A stretch of DNA of 64,000 bases from Methanolinea sp. (GCA_024518585.1 JANIHI010000007.1:19950-83949); one strand, 5' to 3'. Positions 38,531 to 48,563 are shown, numbered from the stretch's first letter. A program made the numbers and translations. The notes: generated from the sequence alone by a model not told the origin.

Positions 38531-40078
38531 TCAGGGTGTTTTGGGGGAGAACTCTTCCCGGAGTGTGCGCCGGAGGAGCTTCCAGCCATGGACACGGGGC
38601 AGCGCCGTCACCCGGACTACCTTCCGGGGCACCTTGTACCCTGCAAGCTGCCGGCGGCAGTATTCTAGGATCTCCCCGTCGGAAACATCGGACCCTTCCC
38701 GGAAGACGATGGCGGCTGCGGGTATCTCGCCCCTCCTCTCGTCCGGGATCCCAAAGATGGCGGCGTCGGCGACAGCCGGGTGCTGGAGGAGGACGTTTTC
38801 CACCTCCGTGGGATAGATCTTCCACCCCGACATGTTGATCATGTCCTTCTTCCTGTCTGTGATGAAGAGGACACCGTCGGCATCCATGTATCCGACGTCG
38901 CCAGTCAGGAACCAGCCGTCAGGGAGGAACGCCATAGCCGTGTCTTCCTCCCTCCCCCAGTACCCTAAAGCCACCGCAGGCCCCCGAATGGCGATCTCAC
39001 CGGTTGCCCCGGCGGGGAGGACCCTTTCCGGGTCCTCTGTATCCACCACCCTCACCTCTGTGTACCCCACCGGGATCCCGACACTCCTGTAGCCGCGGGT
39101 AAGTTCCGGTCTCCCCGGAAGGGTTGCCGTGCCCGACCCGACCACGATCGTCTCGGAAAGGCCGTAGGCATTCGCGATGGGTATCCGGTACCTCCTGTCA
39201 AATGACTCCCAGACCGAGGGGGGGAGCTGGCCTCCCCCGCTGATCATTACCCTGACAGTGGAGAGAGCCTGTTCTGTCCCGGGCGGGGCATGCACGAGGC
39301 CATGGATGACGGGGGGCATCGAGGAGAGGACAGAAACCCCGTATTCCTGGACAAGGCGGAGATATTCCGGCTCGGAGAAGCGTTCCATGATCACCCATGT
39401 CCCTCCCGCCCGGAGGACGGATATGCCCCAGGAAACGCCGATATGTCCCATGGGATAGATTCCCAGGTACACGTCCCGGGGATGGAGGGAGAGGAGGTCC
39501 CTTTCGGCCTCGAGGGCGGCGAGCCAGTTACCCTGCGTCAGAACTGCCCCCTTCGGCCTCCCGGTTGTCCCGGAGGTGTACTGGAGCTGGCAGACATCAT
39601 CACAATGGCGGGGTTTGGGTGGGAACACGGGTCCCGGGTCTGTTGCAACGGCCTCCTCCCACGAGAGGGGTGTCCTGCCCGGGCACCCCTTTGCGATCAC
39701 GATGCCGGGAAAAGAGGGGTGGTCGCTGACCCGCTGTGCAACCTCCCACTCGCGGGGACCACAGATGAGTGCCCGGGCACCCGAGTCCCCGATGAGAAAG
39801 GCAAGTTCCGCTTCCCGCAGGGCTGCGTTTGCCGGGACGGCAACGGCACCGGCCCGCCACACCCCCAGGTAGCTGACAAGGAACTCCGGGCAGGAGTCCA
39901 TGTAGATACAGACCCTGTCGCCCGGCGAGATACCCTCTGCCACGAGGGTGTGCGAGAGTGCCCTCGCCCGGGCTGTCAGCTCCTGGTAGGTCCAGGTCTC
40001 CTTCCGGGACGGCGAGACCACGGCTGCCTTCGGGGGGCCGCGGGCGGGACCATCGAGGAGGCTCGCAATGTTGAACAT
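38531..40078 (-). CDS. AMP-dependent synthetase/ligase (acyl-CoA synthetase-like)
   Basis: LQYTSGTTGRPKGAVLT, GYWGREEDTAMAFLPDGWFLTGDVGYMDADGVLFITDRKKDMINMSGWKIYPTEVE. Confidence 0.92.
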   Translation of the reverse strand: MFNIASLLDGPARGPPKAAVVSPSRKETWTYQELTARARALSHTLVAEGISPGDRVCIYMDSCPEFLVSYLGVWRAGAVAVPANAALREAELAFLIGDSGARALICGPREWEVAQRVSDHPSFPGIVIAKGCPGRTPLSWEEAVATDPGPVFPPKPRHCDDVCQLQYTSGTTGRPKGAVLTQGNWLAALEAERDLLSLHPRDVYLGIYPMGHIGVSWGISVLRAGGTWVIMERFSEPEYLRLVQEYGVSVLSSMPPVIHGLVHAPPGTEQALSTVRVMISGGGQLPPSVWESFDRRYRIPIANAYGLSETIVVGSGTATLPGRPELTRGYRSVGIPVGYTEVRVVDTEDPERVLPAGATGEIAIRGPAVALGYWGREEDTAMAFLPDGWFLTGDVGYMDADGVLFITDRKKDMINMSGWKIYPTEVENVLLQHPAVADAAIFGIPDERRGEIPAAAIVFREGSDVSDGEILEYCRRQLAGYKVPRKVVRVTALPRVHGWKLLRRTLREEFSPKTP

Positions 40079-40182
40079 GGGGGATCGCCGTTCTCTCCTT
40101 CTTCCGGATTTTTTTCCCGATGAAAATGGCACACCCCTGTATCAGGGGTGCACGTGGATACCTCTCCCGGTCGCCGGGGCCG

Positions 40183-42603
40183 TCACTGGTATTCCGGGAG
40201 CTGGACCTCCCGGGGAAGGCCTCCCTTGAATGTCTGCCGGATCCTCTCGTAGTACTCCTTGAGGTGCGGGTTCATGGTCGGGTGGACCTTGGAGAGGCTT
40301 GCCTCGAAGTGGCGCATTCCCACGCGGGATGCCCCCTCCCTCATGGCGAATACCCCGGCCTCCCGGCAGAGGGCCTCGAGGTCTGACCCGACATACCCCT
40401 CTGTCCGGGTTGCAAGGGAGTGGACCAGGGCCTCGAGGGCCGGGTCCGTGATCTCAAGGTGGCGGGCATTCAGCTGCTCGATGACGAGGCGGCGCCCCAC
40501 TGCACGCGTTAGCGGTGCATTTTCCGGGACCGGGACCTCTCCGGCGGCTTTTCGGATCTCCTCGGGCGCAACGGTCCGGTCCTTTCCGAGGAGTTCACAG
40601 ACACGGGCGATCCCCTCTTCACCAAGGGGTGCGAGCACCTCCACCGCGTCCTCGAAGGCCGATCCCTCCACGGGCTTCCCCCGGAGGTGGATGGCAAGGA
40701 TGTGCTTGCGATCCTCAAGACCGGGTTCCCCGATGTAGACGAGGCGGTCAAACCGTCCGGGCCGGAGAAGTGCCGGGTCGACGAGGAGGGGCTGGTTGGT
40801 GGCCCCGAGGACAACGACGTCCTTTAACTCCTCGAGGCCATCGATCTCGGTGAGGATCTGGTTGAGGACACTCTCCATGACGTGGCTCCCGACATCGCCG
40901 CCGCGCATCGGGGCAAGGGCATCCAGTTCGTCAAAGAAGATGATGGCGGGGGCTACCTGGCGGGCCTTCTTGAATATCTCCCGCACCGCCCGTTCGCTCT
41001 CACCGACCCACTTCGAGAGGAGCTGGGGCCCCCGGATCGCGATGAAATTGGCCCCGCTCTCGTTTGCAACCGCCTTGGCAATCAGTGTCTTTCCCGTCCC
41101 CGGTGGTCCGTAGAGGAGGACGCCCCGGGGGGGCCGGATCCCGAGGTCATCGTACCGGTCCCTCTGGGTGAGCGGGAACTCGACGGCCTCGCGGACCTCC
41201 TGCTTTGCCTCCTCGAGGCCTCCGACGTCCTGCCAGGTGACGTGTGAGACCTCGAGCATCACTTCCCTCATGGCGCTCGGGCTCACGTCCCGGAGGGCAT
41301 CGCGGAAGTCAGCCGCCGTCACCACCATCTTCTCGAGGATTTCGGTCGGTATCTCCTCCTCCTCGAGGTCGATCTCCGGCAGGTACCGCCTCAGTGCACG
41401 GATCCCCGCCTCCCGGGCAAGGGCCGCAAGGTCAGCGCCCACGAACCCGTGGGTCTGCTGGGCAAGCCCGTCAAGGTTCACGTCGGGGGCAAGGGGCATC
41501 CCCCGGGTATGGATCTTGAGGATCTCGACCCTGTCCGGCTCGGTGGGAACCCCGATCTCGATCTCCCTGTCGAACCTCCCCGGTCGCCGGAGGGCCGGGT
41601 CGATCGCATCGACGCGGTTCGTGGCCCCGATGACCACGACCTGTCCCCGTTCCTCGAGACCGTCCATCATCGTGAGGAGCTGGGCAACGACCCTCCTCTC
41701 GACCTCCCCGGTCACCTCCTCGCGGCGTGGTGTGATCGAGTCCAGCTCGTCAATGAAGATTATAGAGGGGGCGTTCTGCTCCGCCTCGTCGAATATCTCC
41801 CGGAGCTTCTGCTCGCTCTCCCCGTAGTACTTGGAGATGACCTCCGGGCCGGCGATAGAGATGAAGTGGGCACCGCTTTCACTGGCAACGGCCTTTGCAA
41901 TCAGGGTCTTTCCCGTCCCGGGCGGGCCGAAGAGGAGGACCCCCTTCGGGGGTTCGATGCCGAGCCTCTGGAAGAGTTCCGGGTGCCGCATCGGCAGCTC
42001 GATCATCTCCCTGACCCGCTGGAGCTCGTCTTTTAGGCCGCCTATGTCCTCGTAGCTGATCCTCTTTGCCCCCTCCACGCCCGGTGCAGGTTTCTCAGAG
42101 AACTCGACGTGGGTATTCTTGGTGATGATGACCGCTTCCTCCGGCTCGATCTCCACGACCTTGAACGGGATAAACTGTGTCTGGAGGAATGGCAGACCAC
42201 TCGAGATGGGCACAAGGTCGTTTTTTACGACCGGGAAGTCGATGAGGGAGTTGAGCACGTGGGGCGTGATGTTGATCGAGACGTTGCGGGGGAGGTCCTC
42301 GGGGGGTGCGAGGACCACCCGTTTTGCCTCCACCTCGTCCTGTATCTTGGAGATCTTGACGGTGTCCCCGATGCTCACCCCGGCATTCATGCGGGTAAAG
42401 TTGTCGATCCGGACCTTGTTCTGGTTCCAGTCCTCGACAAGGGACCTCCAGACCTTGGCCACGGTCCTGCGTTTGCCTTCGACGGCAACGATATCCCCGG
42501 GGGATATCTTCAAAAAGAGCATGGTCTCAGGGTCGAGCCGTGCTTTTCCCCCCCCCTGGTCTCCGGGATACGCGCTGTCAACCTTCAGATGGAGTTCAGG
42601 CAT
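40183..42603 (-). CDS. Cdc48/VAT-family AAA+ ATPase
   Basis: Two AAA modules: [27 protein letters not shown] and [27 protein letters not shown]. Confidence 0.96.
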   Translation of the reverse strand: MPELHLKVDSAYPGDQGGGKARLDPETMLFLKISPGDIVAVEGKRRTVAKVWRSLVEDWNQNKVRIDNFTRMNAGVSIGDTVKISKIQDEVEAKRVVLAPPEDLPRNVSINITPHVLNSLIDFPVVKNDLVPISSGLPFLQTQFIPFKVVEIEPEEAVIITKNTHVEFSEKPAPGVEGAKRISYEDIGGLKDELQRVREMIELPMRHPELFQRLGIEPPKGVLLFGPPGTGKTLIAKAVASESGAHFISIAGPEVISKYYGESEQKLREIFDEAEQNAPSIIFIDELDSITPRREEVTGEVERRVVAQLLTMMDGLEERGQVVVIGATNRVDAIDPALRRPGRFDREIEIGVPTEPDRVEILKIHTRGMPLAPDVNLDGLAQQTHGFVGADLAALAREAGIRALRRYLPEIDLEEEEIPTEILEKMVVTAADFRDALRDVSPSAMREVMLEVSHVTWQDVGGLEEAKQEVREAVEFPLTQRDRYDDLGIRPPRGVLLYGPPGTGKTLIAKAVANESGANFIAIRGPQLLSKWVGESERAVREIFKKARQVAPAIIFFDELDALAPMRGGDVGSHVMESVLNQILTEIDGLEELKDVVVLGATNQPLLVDPALLRPGRFDRLVYIGEPGLEDRKHILAIHLRGKPVEGSAFEDAVEVLAPLGEEGIARVCELLGKDRTVAPEEIRKAAGEVPVPENAPLTRAVGRRLVIEQLNARHLEITDPALEALVHSLATRTEGYVGSDLEALCREAGVFAMREGASRVGMRHFEASLSKVHPTMNPHLKEYYERIRQTFKGGLPREVQLPEYQ

Positions 42604-42642
42604 TAATTTAAAGGTGCAATACGCTGGGATTTATAGGTACGT

Positions 42643-43830
42643 ATGCGAGTCCTCGTTTTTGACCCGTTCTCCGGCGCCGCAGGGGACATGGTCTGCGGAG
42701 CGCTCCTCGACCTTGGTGCAGACAGCCTTCAGGTAACGGCAGCCATGCGGTCTGTCGTTGCCGACCCGGAAATCAGGGTCGTGGAAAGGGCGGGGATCAG
42801 GGCAGTCGCCGTCAATACCCGGGCAACGACAGTCCAACGCTCCCTCGACGAGGTCCTCGTGCGGGTCAAGGCTGCCGATGCCCCGCGAGAGGCCATCGAG
42901 ATGGCCTGCCGCGTCTTTTTCCGGATTGCCGAGGCAGAAGAGGATGTACACGGGAAGACCGCACACTTCCACGAGGTTGGTGCAGACGACGCCATTGCCG
43001 AGGTGGTCGGCGCCTGCACTGCCCTCCACTCCCTCGGCGTGGACGCCGTGGCAACCGGGACCCTCCGCCTCGGGGGCGGCAGCGCCAGCACCCACCATGG
43101 GACATACCCGGTGCCTGCACCGGCAACCCTGGCCATCCTGAAGAGATCGGGACTCCCCGTGGAGTATGGCCCGGGCGGGATGGGGGAGCTCTGCACGCCG
43201 ACGGGCGCTGCCCTCCTCTCTGAGATGGTGACCCTCCCAGCCGGGTCACCCCTCCGGGGGAGGGTGGTCGGGACAGGGTACGGTGCCGGTACGCGGGACT
43301 ATCCTTCTGTTCCAAACGTCCTGCGTGCATCTCTCCTCGATATCGTGCCGTGTGGGGCGTATGACTCTGTCGATATCCTCGAGACTAACGTCGACGACGT
43401 CACGGGGGAGGTCCTGGCAGCATGCACGGAGAACCTCATGGCGGCAGGAGCACGGGACGTCTCCCTCATCCCCTGCACCATGAAGAAGGGGAGGCCGGGG
43501 TGGCTGGTCCGCGTGGTCTGCCTCCCACAGGACTCACGGAAACTTTCACTCGCCCTCGCCCGGGAGACAGGGACGCTCGGTGTCCGGTGCCTGGAGGGTG
43601 TCCACCGGTTCGTTGCCGAGAGGGAGACCCGGACGGTAACAGTCTCGCTGTGCGGTCGTTCCTGGGAGGTCCCGGTGAAGTGTGCGGTTGCCGATGGCGT
43701 TGTTTACTCGAGCAAGCCCGAGTTCTCCCGCATCCAGGAGGTGGCCCGGCTCTGCTCTCTCTCCGCAAGGGAAGTGGCACAGAAGGTTTGGGAAGAGGCC
43801 TGGAGGCAGACGGCGCGGAAGGGTCCATGA
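42643..43830 (+). CDS. larC: LarC-family nickel-insertion protein
   Basis: MRVLVFDPFSGAAGDMVCGALLDLGAD, HFHEVGADDAIAEVVG, LETNVDDVTGEVLA. Confidence 0.93.
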   Translation: MRVLVFDPFSGAAGDMVCGALLDLGADSLQVTAAMRSVVADPEIRVVERAGIRAVAVNTRATTVQRSLDEVLVRVKAADAPREAIEMACRVFFRIAEAEEDVHGKTAHFHEVGADDAIAEVVGACTALHSLGVDAVATGTLRLGGGSASTHHGTYPVPAPATLAILKRSGLPVEYGPGGMGELCTPTGAALLSEMVTLPAGSPLRGRVVGTGYGAGTRDYPSVPNVLRASLLDIVPCGAYDSVDILETNVDDVTGEVLAACTENLMAAGARDVSLIPCTMKKGRPGWLVRVVCLPQDSRKLSLALARETGTLGVRCLEGVHRFVAERETRTVTVSLCGRSWEVPVKCAVADGVVYSSKPEFSRIQEVARLCSLSAREVAQKVWEEAWRQTARKGP

Positions 43831-44525
43831 ACGGGGATTTCCTGCCGACCGGCTCTCCGGATCTCGATCGTCTCCTCGGGGGAGGGCTCTGCAGGGGGAT
43901 CATCACCCAGGTCTACGGGGAACCGGCCTCGGGCAAGAGTACCTTCTGCGTGCTTGCCTCGGTCTCTGCCCTCCGTGCCGGGTTAAAGGTACTCTTCCTC
44001 GACAGCGAGGGGTTCTCTGCCGAGAGGTTCCGCCAGGTCGCTGGGGAACATGCCGTTGATCTTGCCACCAACCTCTTTTTGTTTGAACCGGAAGACTTCT
44101 CCCAGCAGGGAATGATGGTCAGGGGGCTTGACCCACTCCTCCGGGAAGGTGCCGGCCTCGTCGTTGTCGACTCTGCGACCGGTCTCTACCGGAGCCAGCT
44201 CGAACGGGGCAGGGACGCCATGCAGAGGTTGACAGGACAGGTCCTTCTCCTGCTGGGGTATGCCCGGAAGTACCATGTCCCGGTCCTCATCTCAAACCAG
44301 GTCTACATGGACCCCGCCCGGGGAACCTTTGTCGGGCTCGGGGGGACGGCACTCGAACACCTCTCCAAGGTGATCGTCCGCCTGGAGAGGCGAAACCACC
44401 TCCGGCGGGCAACCCTGGTCAAGCACCGGTCCAAACCCCCCGGGGAGTTCTTTGACTTCGAGATCACGGGCGATGGTATCAGGGCACTCCCCGCGGCAGG
44501 GGAAAGTCCCGGAGAAGAGAAATAA
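43827..44525 (+). CDS. radB: DNA repair/recombination protein RadB
   Basis: TGSPDLDRLLGGGLCRGIITQVYGEPASGKSTFCVLAS...VLISNQVYMD; ATGA overlap with larC. Confidence 0.93.
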   Translation: MNGDFLPTGSPDLDRLLGGGLCRGIITQVYGEPASGKSTFCVLASVSALRAGLKVLFLDSEGFSAERFRQVAGEHAVDLATNLFLFEPEDFSQQGMMVRGLDPLLREGAGLVVVDSATGLYRSQLERGRDAMQRLTGQVLLLLGYARKYHVPVLISNQVYMDPARGTFVGLGGTALEHLSKVIVRLERRNHLRRATLVKHRSKPPGEFFDFEITGDGIRALPAAGESPGEEK

Positions 44526-44548
44526 CCAATTTTCTCCATTACTATTCC

Positions 44549-45034
44549 ATGAAATGGCGACGGGCGTCCGCTGGCATTTTGCTCTGCATCCTCCTCTTCC
44601 CGGGATTCCTCTTTTCAGGCTGCCTGAATTCACCAGAAGGCACTGTCCGGGACACTAGTAACACCGGTTCCTGGCGGTCCATTACCCTCCGGGACATCAC
44701 GACAGGTGAGAACTTCACCCTTGACTCACTCGGCTCCACACCTGTGATCCTCTTTACCTTCATTGTCGCCTGCCCTATCTACACCCGTCAGCAACAGGAG
44801 ATAACACAGTTCAAAAGAGAGATGGGAGAAGGGGTCGCTGTCGTCGGGTTGGACATCGATCCCAACGAAGACGAGAAGACCCTTCGCACGCACATAGAAA
44901 GGTACAGCCAACATTCCGCAGGTCGTAAATCAAAAATAATATTTTTTCATACGGCGGCCCCAGCAGAGCGAGTATTTTCCGCAAATCGTCGTTTAAATTT
45001 GCAATTTTCAGAACTTTCTTCCCATCCGCAATGA
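44549..45034 (+). pseudogene. Thioredoxin-like/SCO1-type lipoprotein, truncated C-terminus
   Basis: Lipobox FLFSGCLN; LDSLGSTPVILFTFIVACPIYTRQQQEI...GLDIDPNEDEKTLRTHIERY, then unrelated AT-rich sequence. Confidence 0.6.
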
Positions 45035-45120
45035 CCACAAATTCCCTCACCCTCCTGAAAAGGAAGAAGACCCATTTCAATGTTGGTCGTTGGGTCTGTT
45101 TCTTTGTCTGGCTGATGACA
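44925..45120 (-). mobile_element. C-terminal remnant of a transposase (IS1634/IS4-type-like)
   Basis: Reverse strand TQRPTLKWVFFLFRRVREFVVIADGKKVLKIANLNDDLRKILALLGPPYEKILF; family assignment tentative. Confidence 0.4.
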
Positions 45121-45128
45121 GTCTTACC

Positions 45129-45290
45129 CTAGGAATTGACGAGATATTCGTCCATTGCCTCGAGTATGTGTTCAAATACCTTCGCTTCGATTTGAAGTTT
45201 CTTCACCGATGCTATAAGACACTCGATTGGTATCGGCTGGCCGTCTTCTGAAATGCATACCTTTACTTCTATTGCGTGCACGATATCCAT
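45129..45290 (-). mobile_element. 53-aa ORF resembling the N-terminus of an ISH6-type transposase, truncated
   Basis: MDIVHAIEVKVCISEDGQPIPIECLIASVKKLQIEAKVFEHILEAMDEYLVNS with upstream AGGAGATC; not in the ORF track. Family assignment tentative. Confidence 0.35.
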
Positions 45291-45438
45291 CTGGGGTGAT
45301 CTCCTTTTGGTTTGTCACCAGTGAGATCATCCCATCAGGGATTATCTTAGCCGATCTTTGGACAGAATCAAAAAATTTGATGATAAATCTGATATTTCAT
45401 CATTTACCAGTGGTGATGAAACAAAACCGTTTTCATGC

Positions 45439-45680
45439 TTATTTCAGCATTCGGATAAGATCTTCTTTTGGGATGCCCTTCCAGAGAGCAACTTTCGAGA
45501 GAATGTCCTGCAATGTGCCCGGGGAATTTCTTCGTGGAGGGGAACTGTGATAACATGTTCTCCTGACGATGTACTACATTTTAGTCGTGCGTGGCTGCCG
45601 GGTTGGCGAATGAGCTGATATCCCAAACGGGAAAGGATCTTTATAAGATCTCTGCCACTAACAACCGGTAGCCCGGGCAA
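45439..45680 (-). pseudogene. hicA: HicA toxin with a -1 frameshift
   Basis: LPGLPVVSGRDLIKILSRLGYQLIRQPGSHARLKCSTSSGEHVITVPLHEEIPR, then frame jumps; GTLQDILSKVALWKGIPKEDLIRMLK* continues in another frame after the CCCCGGG run near 45516. Confidence 0.75.
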
Positions 45681-45882
45681 CGGGACCGACCTCGCACTCC
45701 GATATGGTGAGTATCCGGATCGACTCTCCTTTCGCCAGTTCCTCTTCGAAGTGGAGCTCGACCGCTTCACGGATATTGCCCATCAGCTCATCGAGCGTCT
45801 TGCCCTGGGTGAATATGTCGACCCCGATGCCGCGACTACACCAGAAGGTGCCATCCGAATATATTTCAAATTTGACGAGCAT
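45658..45882 (-). CDS. hicB: HicB-family antitoxin
   Basis: MLVKFEIYSDGTFWCSRGIGVDIFTQGKTLDELMGNIREAVELHFEEE; overlaps hicA. Confidence 0.8.
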   Translation of the reverse strand: MLVKFEIYSDGTFWCSRGIGVDIFTQGKTLDELMGNIREAVELHFEEELAKGESIRILTISECEVGPVARATGC

Positions 45883-46278
45883 TCGAATTCCTTTAATGTA
45901 TTGTGTTATGGGTACTAAAGTCATCATGCAGGAATAATGCTTTTGTTGGCAGGATTCCCTCTGACACCCCCGGATACAACGGACCTGGCAACAACGTGAA
46001 TCACTGATTTGCATATAACCGGTGATTGGACAATCTTTCGCGCCTTTATGGCTGGTCGAGTGAATAAATAGGTCAGGAATAAATCATCACTCACCAGGCC
46101 TGAGGGAAAGGGGGACATTACCCCCCCCCTTCCACCTGCTCCCTCGCGACAAACAGCGGTGCTTTTCTCTGCTTCCCGGCAAGCATTCTCAGTACTGATT
46201 GCATTGGGGTAGTATAGAAGAAGGGCTCGATAGAAAAGTTCAGTGCTCGATGATGGCTATTGATGACCAGGTTTTCTA

Positions 46279-46303
46279 ATGAAAATGACTTCGCCATTTT
46301 CAT
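46279..46303. repeat. Intergenic palindrome atgaaaatg-acttcgc-cattttcat
   Basis: 9-bp perfect stem, 7-nt loop, in the decay island. Confidence 0.7.
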
Positions 46304-46366
46304 GCTTTATGCTCGACCGCCCGGCGGTCATGGGCGGTTGGTATGTAAATCATAAATGGAATGGGA

Positions 46367-46608
46367 TCAACCTGAATCCACATGAGGGTCAGGTTGAGCG
46401 AGGAAAATATTCGCAGACGAGACAAGTTCCAGAATCTGGTTCAGGTGTAAATACCTGGGTTCTTTTGATGTAGGAATCTGGATCTCGCGCGTGATAAACC
46501 GACCTTTTTCTTCGTATATCTCATCGTTTATCACCAAATGCCAGATAATTGTCGCCATTTTCCATGCAATCGCAACAATAGTTTTTCCAAACCCAATACT
46601 CCTATACC
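46367..46608 (-). mobile_element. C-terminal remnant of an IS110-family transposase
   Basis: Reverse strand EGYRSIGFGKTIVAIAWKMATIIWHLVINDEIYEEKGRF up to the dapF stop. Confidence 0.5.
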
Positions 46609-46610
46609 CT

Positions 46611-47429
46611 TCAAAACGTGATCGTGCCGGAAAAGACCGTTACAGCCGGTCCCTCCATCCACGTCTCCTCCCCGAGGATGATGGTGAGCGGTCCGCCGGG
46701 GGTCTCGACCTCCACGGGTGAGTCGACGTACCCGAGGTGGTGGGCAACTGCGGCCGCGGCAGTCGCCCCCGTCCCGCACGAGAGGGTCTCGCCTTCGACG
46801 CCGCGCTCGAACGTCCGGATTCTGAGGGCATTTTTCCCGGAGCGCTCGACGAAATTGACGTTTGCACCCTTGGGGAATGAGCCGTGGTGCCTGATGGCAG
46901 GGGCCAGGGCATTGACATCCACGGCGTCCAGCTCCCCGACGAAGATGACGGCGTGGGGAACGCCGGTATTTACAGCATACACCTCAAGTCCCCCGATCTG
47001 TTCTTTGTACTCCCCCTCGCCGGTCGCCGGGATATCGGCCCGCTGGAACTTCGGGTCAGGCATCCTGATCCGTGCGAAGAACGTGTCATCCCTGTACCCG
47101 CACTCGACAGGGATGATTCCCGCCAGCGTCTCGACGGTGCACGACTTCCGGATGATGCCCTGGTCGTACGCATACTTTGCCAGGCACCGTATCCCGTTGC
47201 CACACATCTCGGCCTCGCTCCTGTCCGGCTGAAAAAGGCGCATTTTCAGGTCGGCCTTGTCCGACCGGGAGAGATAGAGGACACCGTCGCCCCCGATGCC
47301 AAATCTCCGGTCGCAGAAGAGCAGAGCGAACTCTGCTTTCATCTCATCGGGGATTTTCACCCTGTCATACTCGTCAATGAGGATGAAATCGTTCCCGTTC
47401 CCATGCAGTTTGGTGAATTGCAACTCCAT
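46611..47429 (-). CDS. dapF: Diaminopimelate epimerase
   Basis: FTKLHGNGNDFILIDEYD, SEAEMCGNGIRCLAKYAYD, ETLSCGTGATAAAA. Confidence 0.95.
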   Translation of the reverse strand: MELQFTKLHGNGNDFILIDEYDRVKIPDEMKAEFALLFCDRRFGIGGDGVLYLSRSDKADLKMRLFQPDRSEAEMCGNGIRCLAKYAYDQGIIRKSCTVETLAGIIPVECGYRDDTFFARIRMPDPKFQRADIPATGEGEYKEQIGGLEVYAVNTGVPHAVIFVGELDAVDVNALAPAIRHHGSFPKGANVNFVERSGKNALRIRTFERGVEGETLSCGTGATAAAAVAHHLGYVDSPVEVETPGGPLTIILGEETWMEGPAVTVFSGTITF

Positions 47430-47530
47430 CTCTCTCGTCTCCTCGTGTCAGGAAAAAGGTGGCATAGCGCCGGCAGGCCGTGGTTTTTCCGGACAAATCG
47501 TGCAGGGAGTCAAAAAACGGGTGATTTGCT

Positions 47531-48499
47531 TCATTTTTCTCTGCCTCCCCCCGCATTACCCGGGTACCCGTGGGTAAAGTCCCCGATATCCCACCCGAGC
47601 AGGTCCCTGATGATGATGTAAGCCATCTGGGGGGGGATTGCCCCCGCCTCTGTCACGATGAGGTCCACGTATTCTGCGGGGGTCACGTCAAAGGCAGGGT
47701 TCCGCACCCTGACATGGGAGAATGATCCCGCGAGCTCGGGGGAAAGAACCTCGGCAGGATCTCTCTCCTCGATCGCGATGTATTCCCCAAGGATTGTCCG
47801 GGGAGCAAACTTGTAGGTCTCAGCGGCAACCATCACCCGGGTCCGTGACTCGTGGGCGGCAAGGGCGATCAGGGAGGTCCCGATCTTGTTCACGACTGCG
47901 CCATTGACAGAGATGGCATCCGCCCCCACGATGACAAGGTCGACCTCGTTCATGAAGGTGCGTGCCGCAGAGTCAACGATGTAGTTCGTCGGTATCCCTG
48001 CGTCGTCAAGTGTCCTGATCGTCAGGAGTCCCTGGTTCCTTGGCCGGACCTCGGTGGCAAAAACAGAGAAGTCCCTCCCCCGCTTTCGTGCCTCCACCAT
48101 GCACGCGAGGGCCGCTTCCGAGTTGCAATGCGTGAGCAACACGTCGCCGTCCCGGATATGGTGGGCGCCGATCTCTCCAATCCTCCTGACCGCCTGCTCT
48201 GATGCCGCAATGAATGCCTCACACCTCCTGGAAAACTCCTCCCTTGCCTCCTCGAGGGTAGAGAAATCCCGGCGGAGGACAGACATCACGGCGTGGACGG
48301 CGTTCGGTAGAGATACGGCCGTGGGCCGGGTGGAAAGGAGGAGGGACGCTGCTTCCTCCATCTTCTCCCGGAACTCCGGCAGCGTCCCGGCCGGGAGAGT
48401 CGAGGAATACTCCCCGAGAGCCCGGACCGCTGCCCGTGCAATCCGCCCGGCGCCGCGGATCTCCATGTTCTTTATCTTCTCAGCGGTAAGAGATAGCAT
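47531..48499 (-). CDS. Ribose-1,5-bisphosphate isomerase (eIF2B-like family)
   Basis: LTHCNSEAALACMVEARKRGRDFSVFATEVRPRNQGLLTIRTLDDAGIPTNYIVDSAARTFMNEVDLVIVGADAISVNGAVVNKIGT. Confidence 0.88.
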   Translation of the reverse strand: MLSLTAEKIKNMEIRGAGRIARAAVRALGEYSSTLPAGTLPEFREKMEEAASLLLSTRPTAVSLPNAVHAVMSVLRRDFSTLEEAREEFSRRCEAFIAASEQAVRRIGEIGAHHIRDGDVLLTHCNSEAALACMVEARKRGRDFSVFATEVRPRNQGLLTIRTLDDAGIPTNYIVDSAARTFMNEVDLVIVGADAISVNGAVVNKIGTSLIALAAHESRTRVMVAAETYKFAPRTILGEYIAIEERDPAEVLSPELAGSFSHVRVRNPAFDVTPAEYVDLIVTEAGAIPPQMAYIIIRDLLGWDIGDFTHGYPGNAGGGREK

Positions 48500-48563
48500 T
48501 GAAAAGCACTCGTGTACTAGAGTGACTGTTGCCGATACTTAAAATTAGAGGCGCTCCATTCCC

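Noticed and set aside
40201-42606. Plus-strand ORFs opposite Cdc48 (for example 41168-41827, 41449-42036)
   Set aside because: Antisense frames of a highly conserved AAA+ gene.
46118-46303. 61-aa minus-strand ORF in the decay island
   Set aside because: It begins inside the 46279 palindrome and shows no family signature; likely chance.
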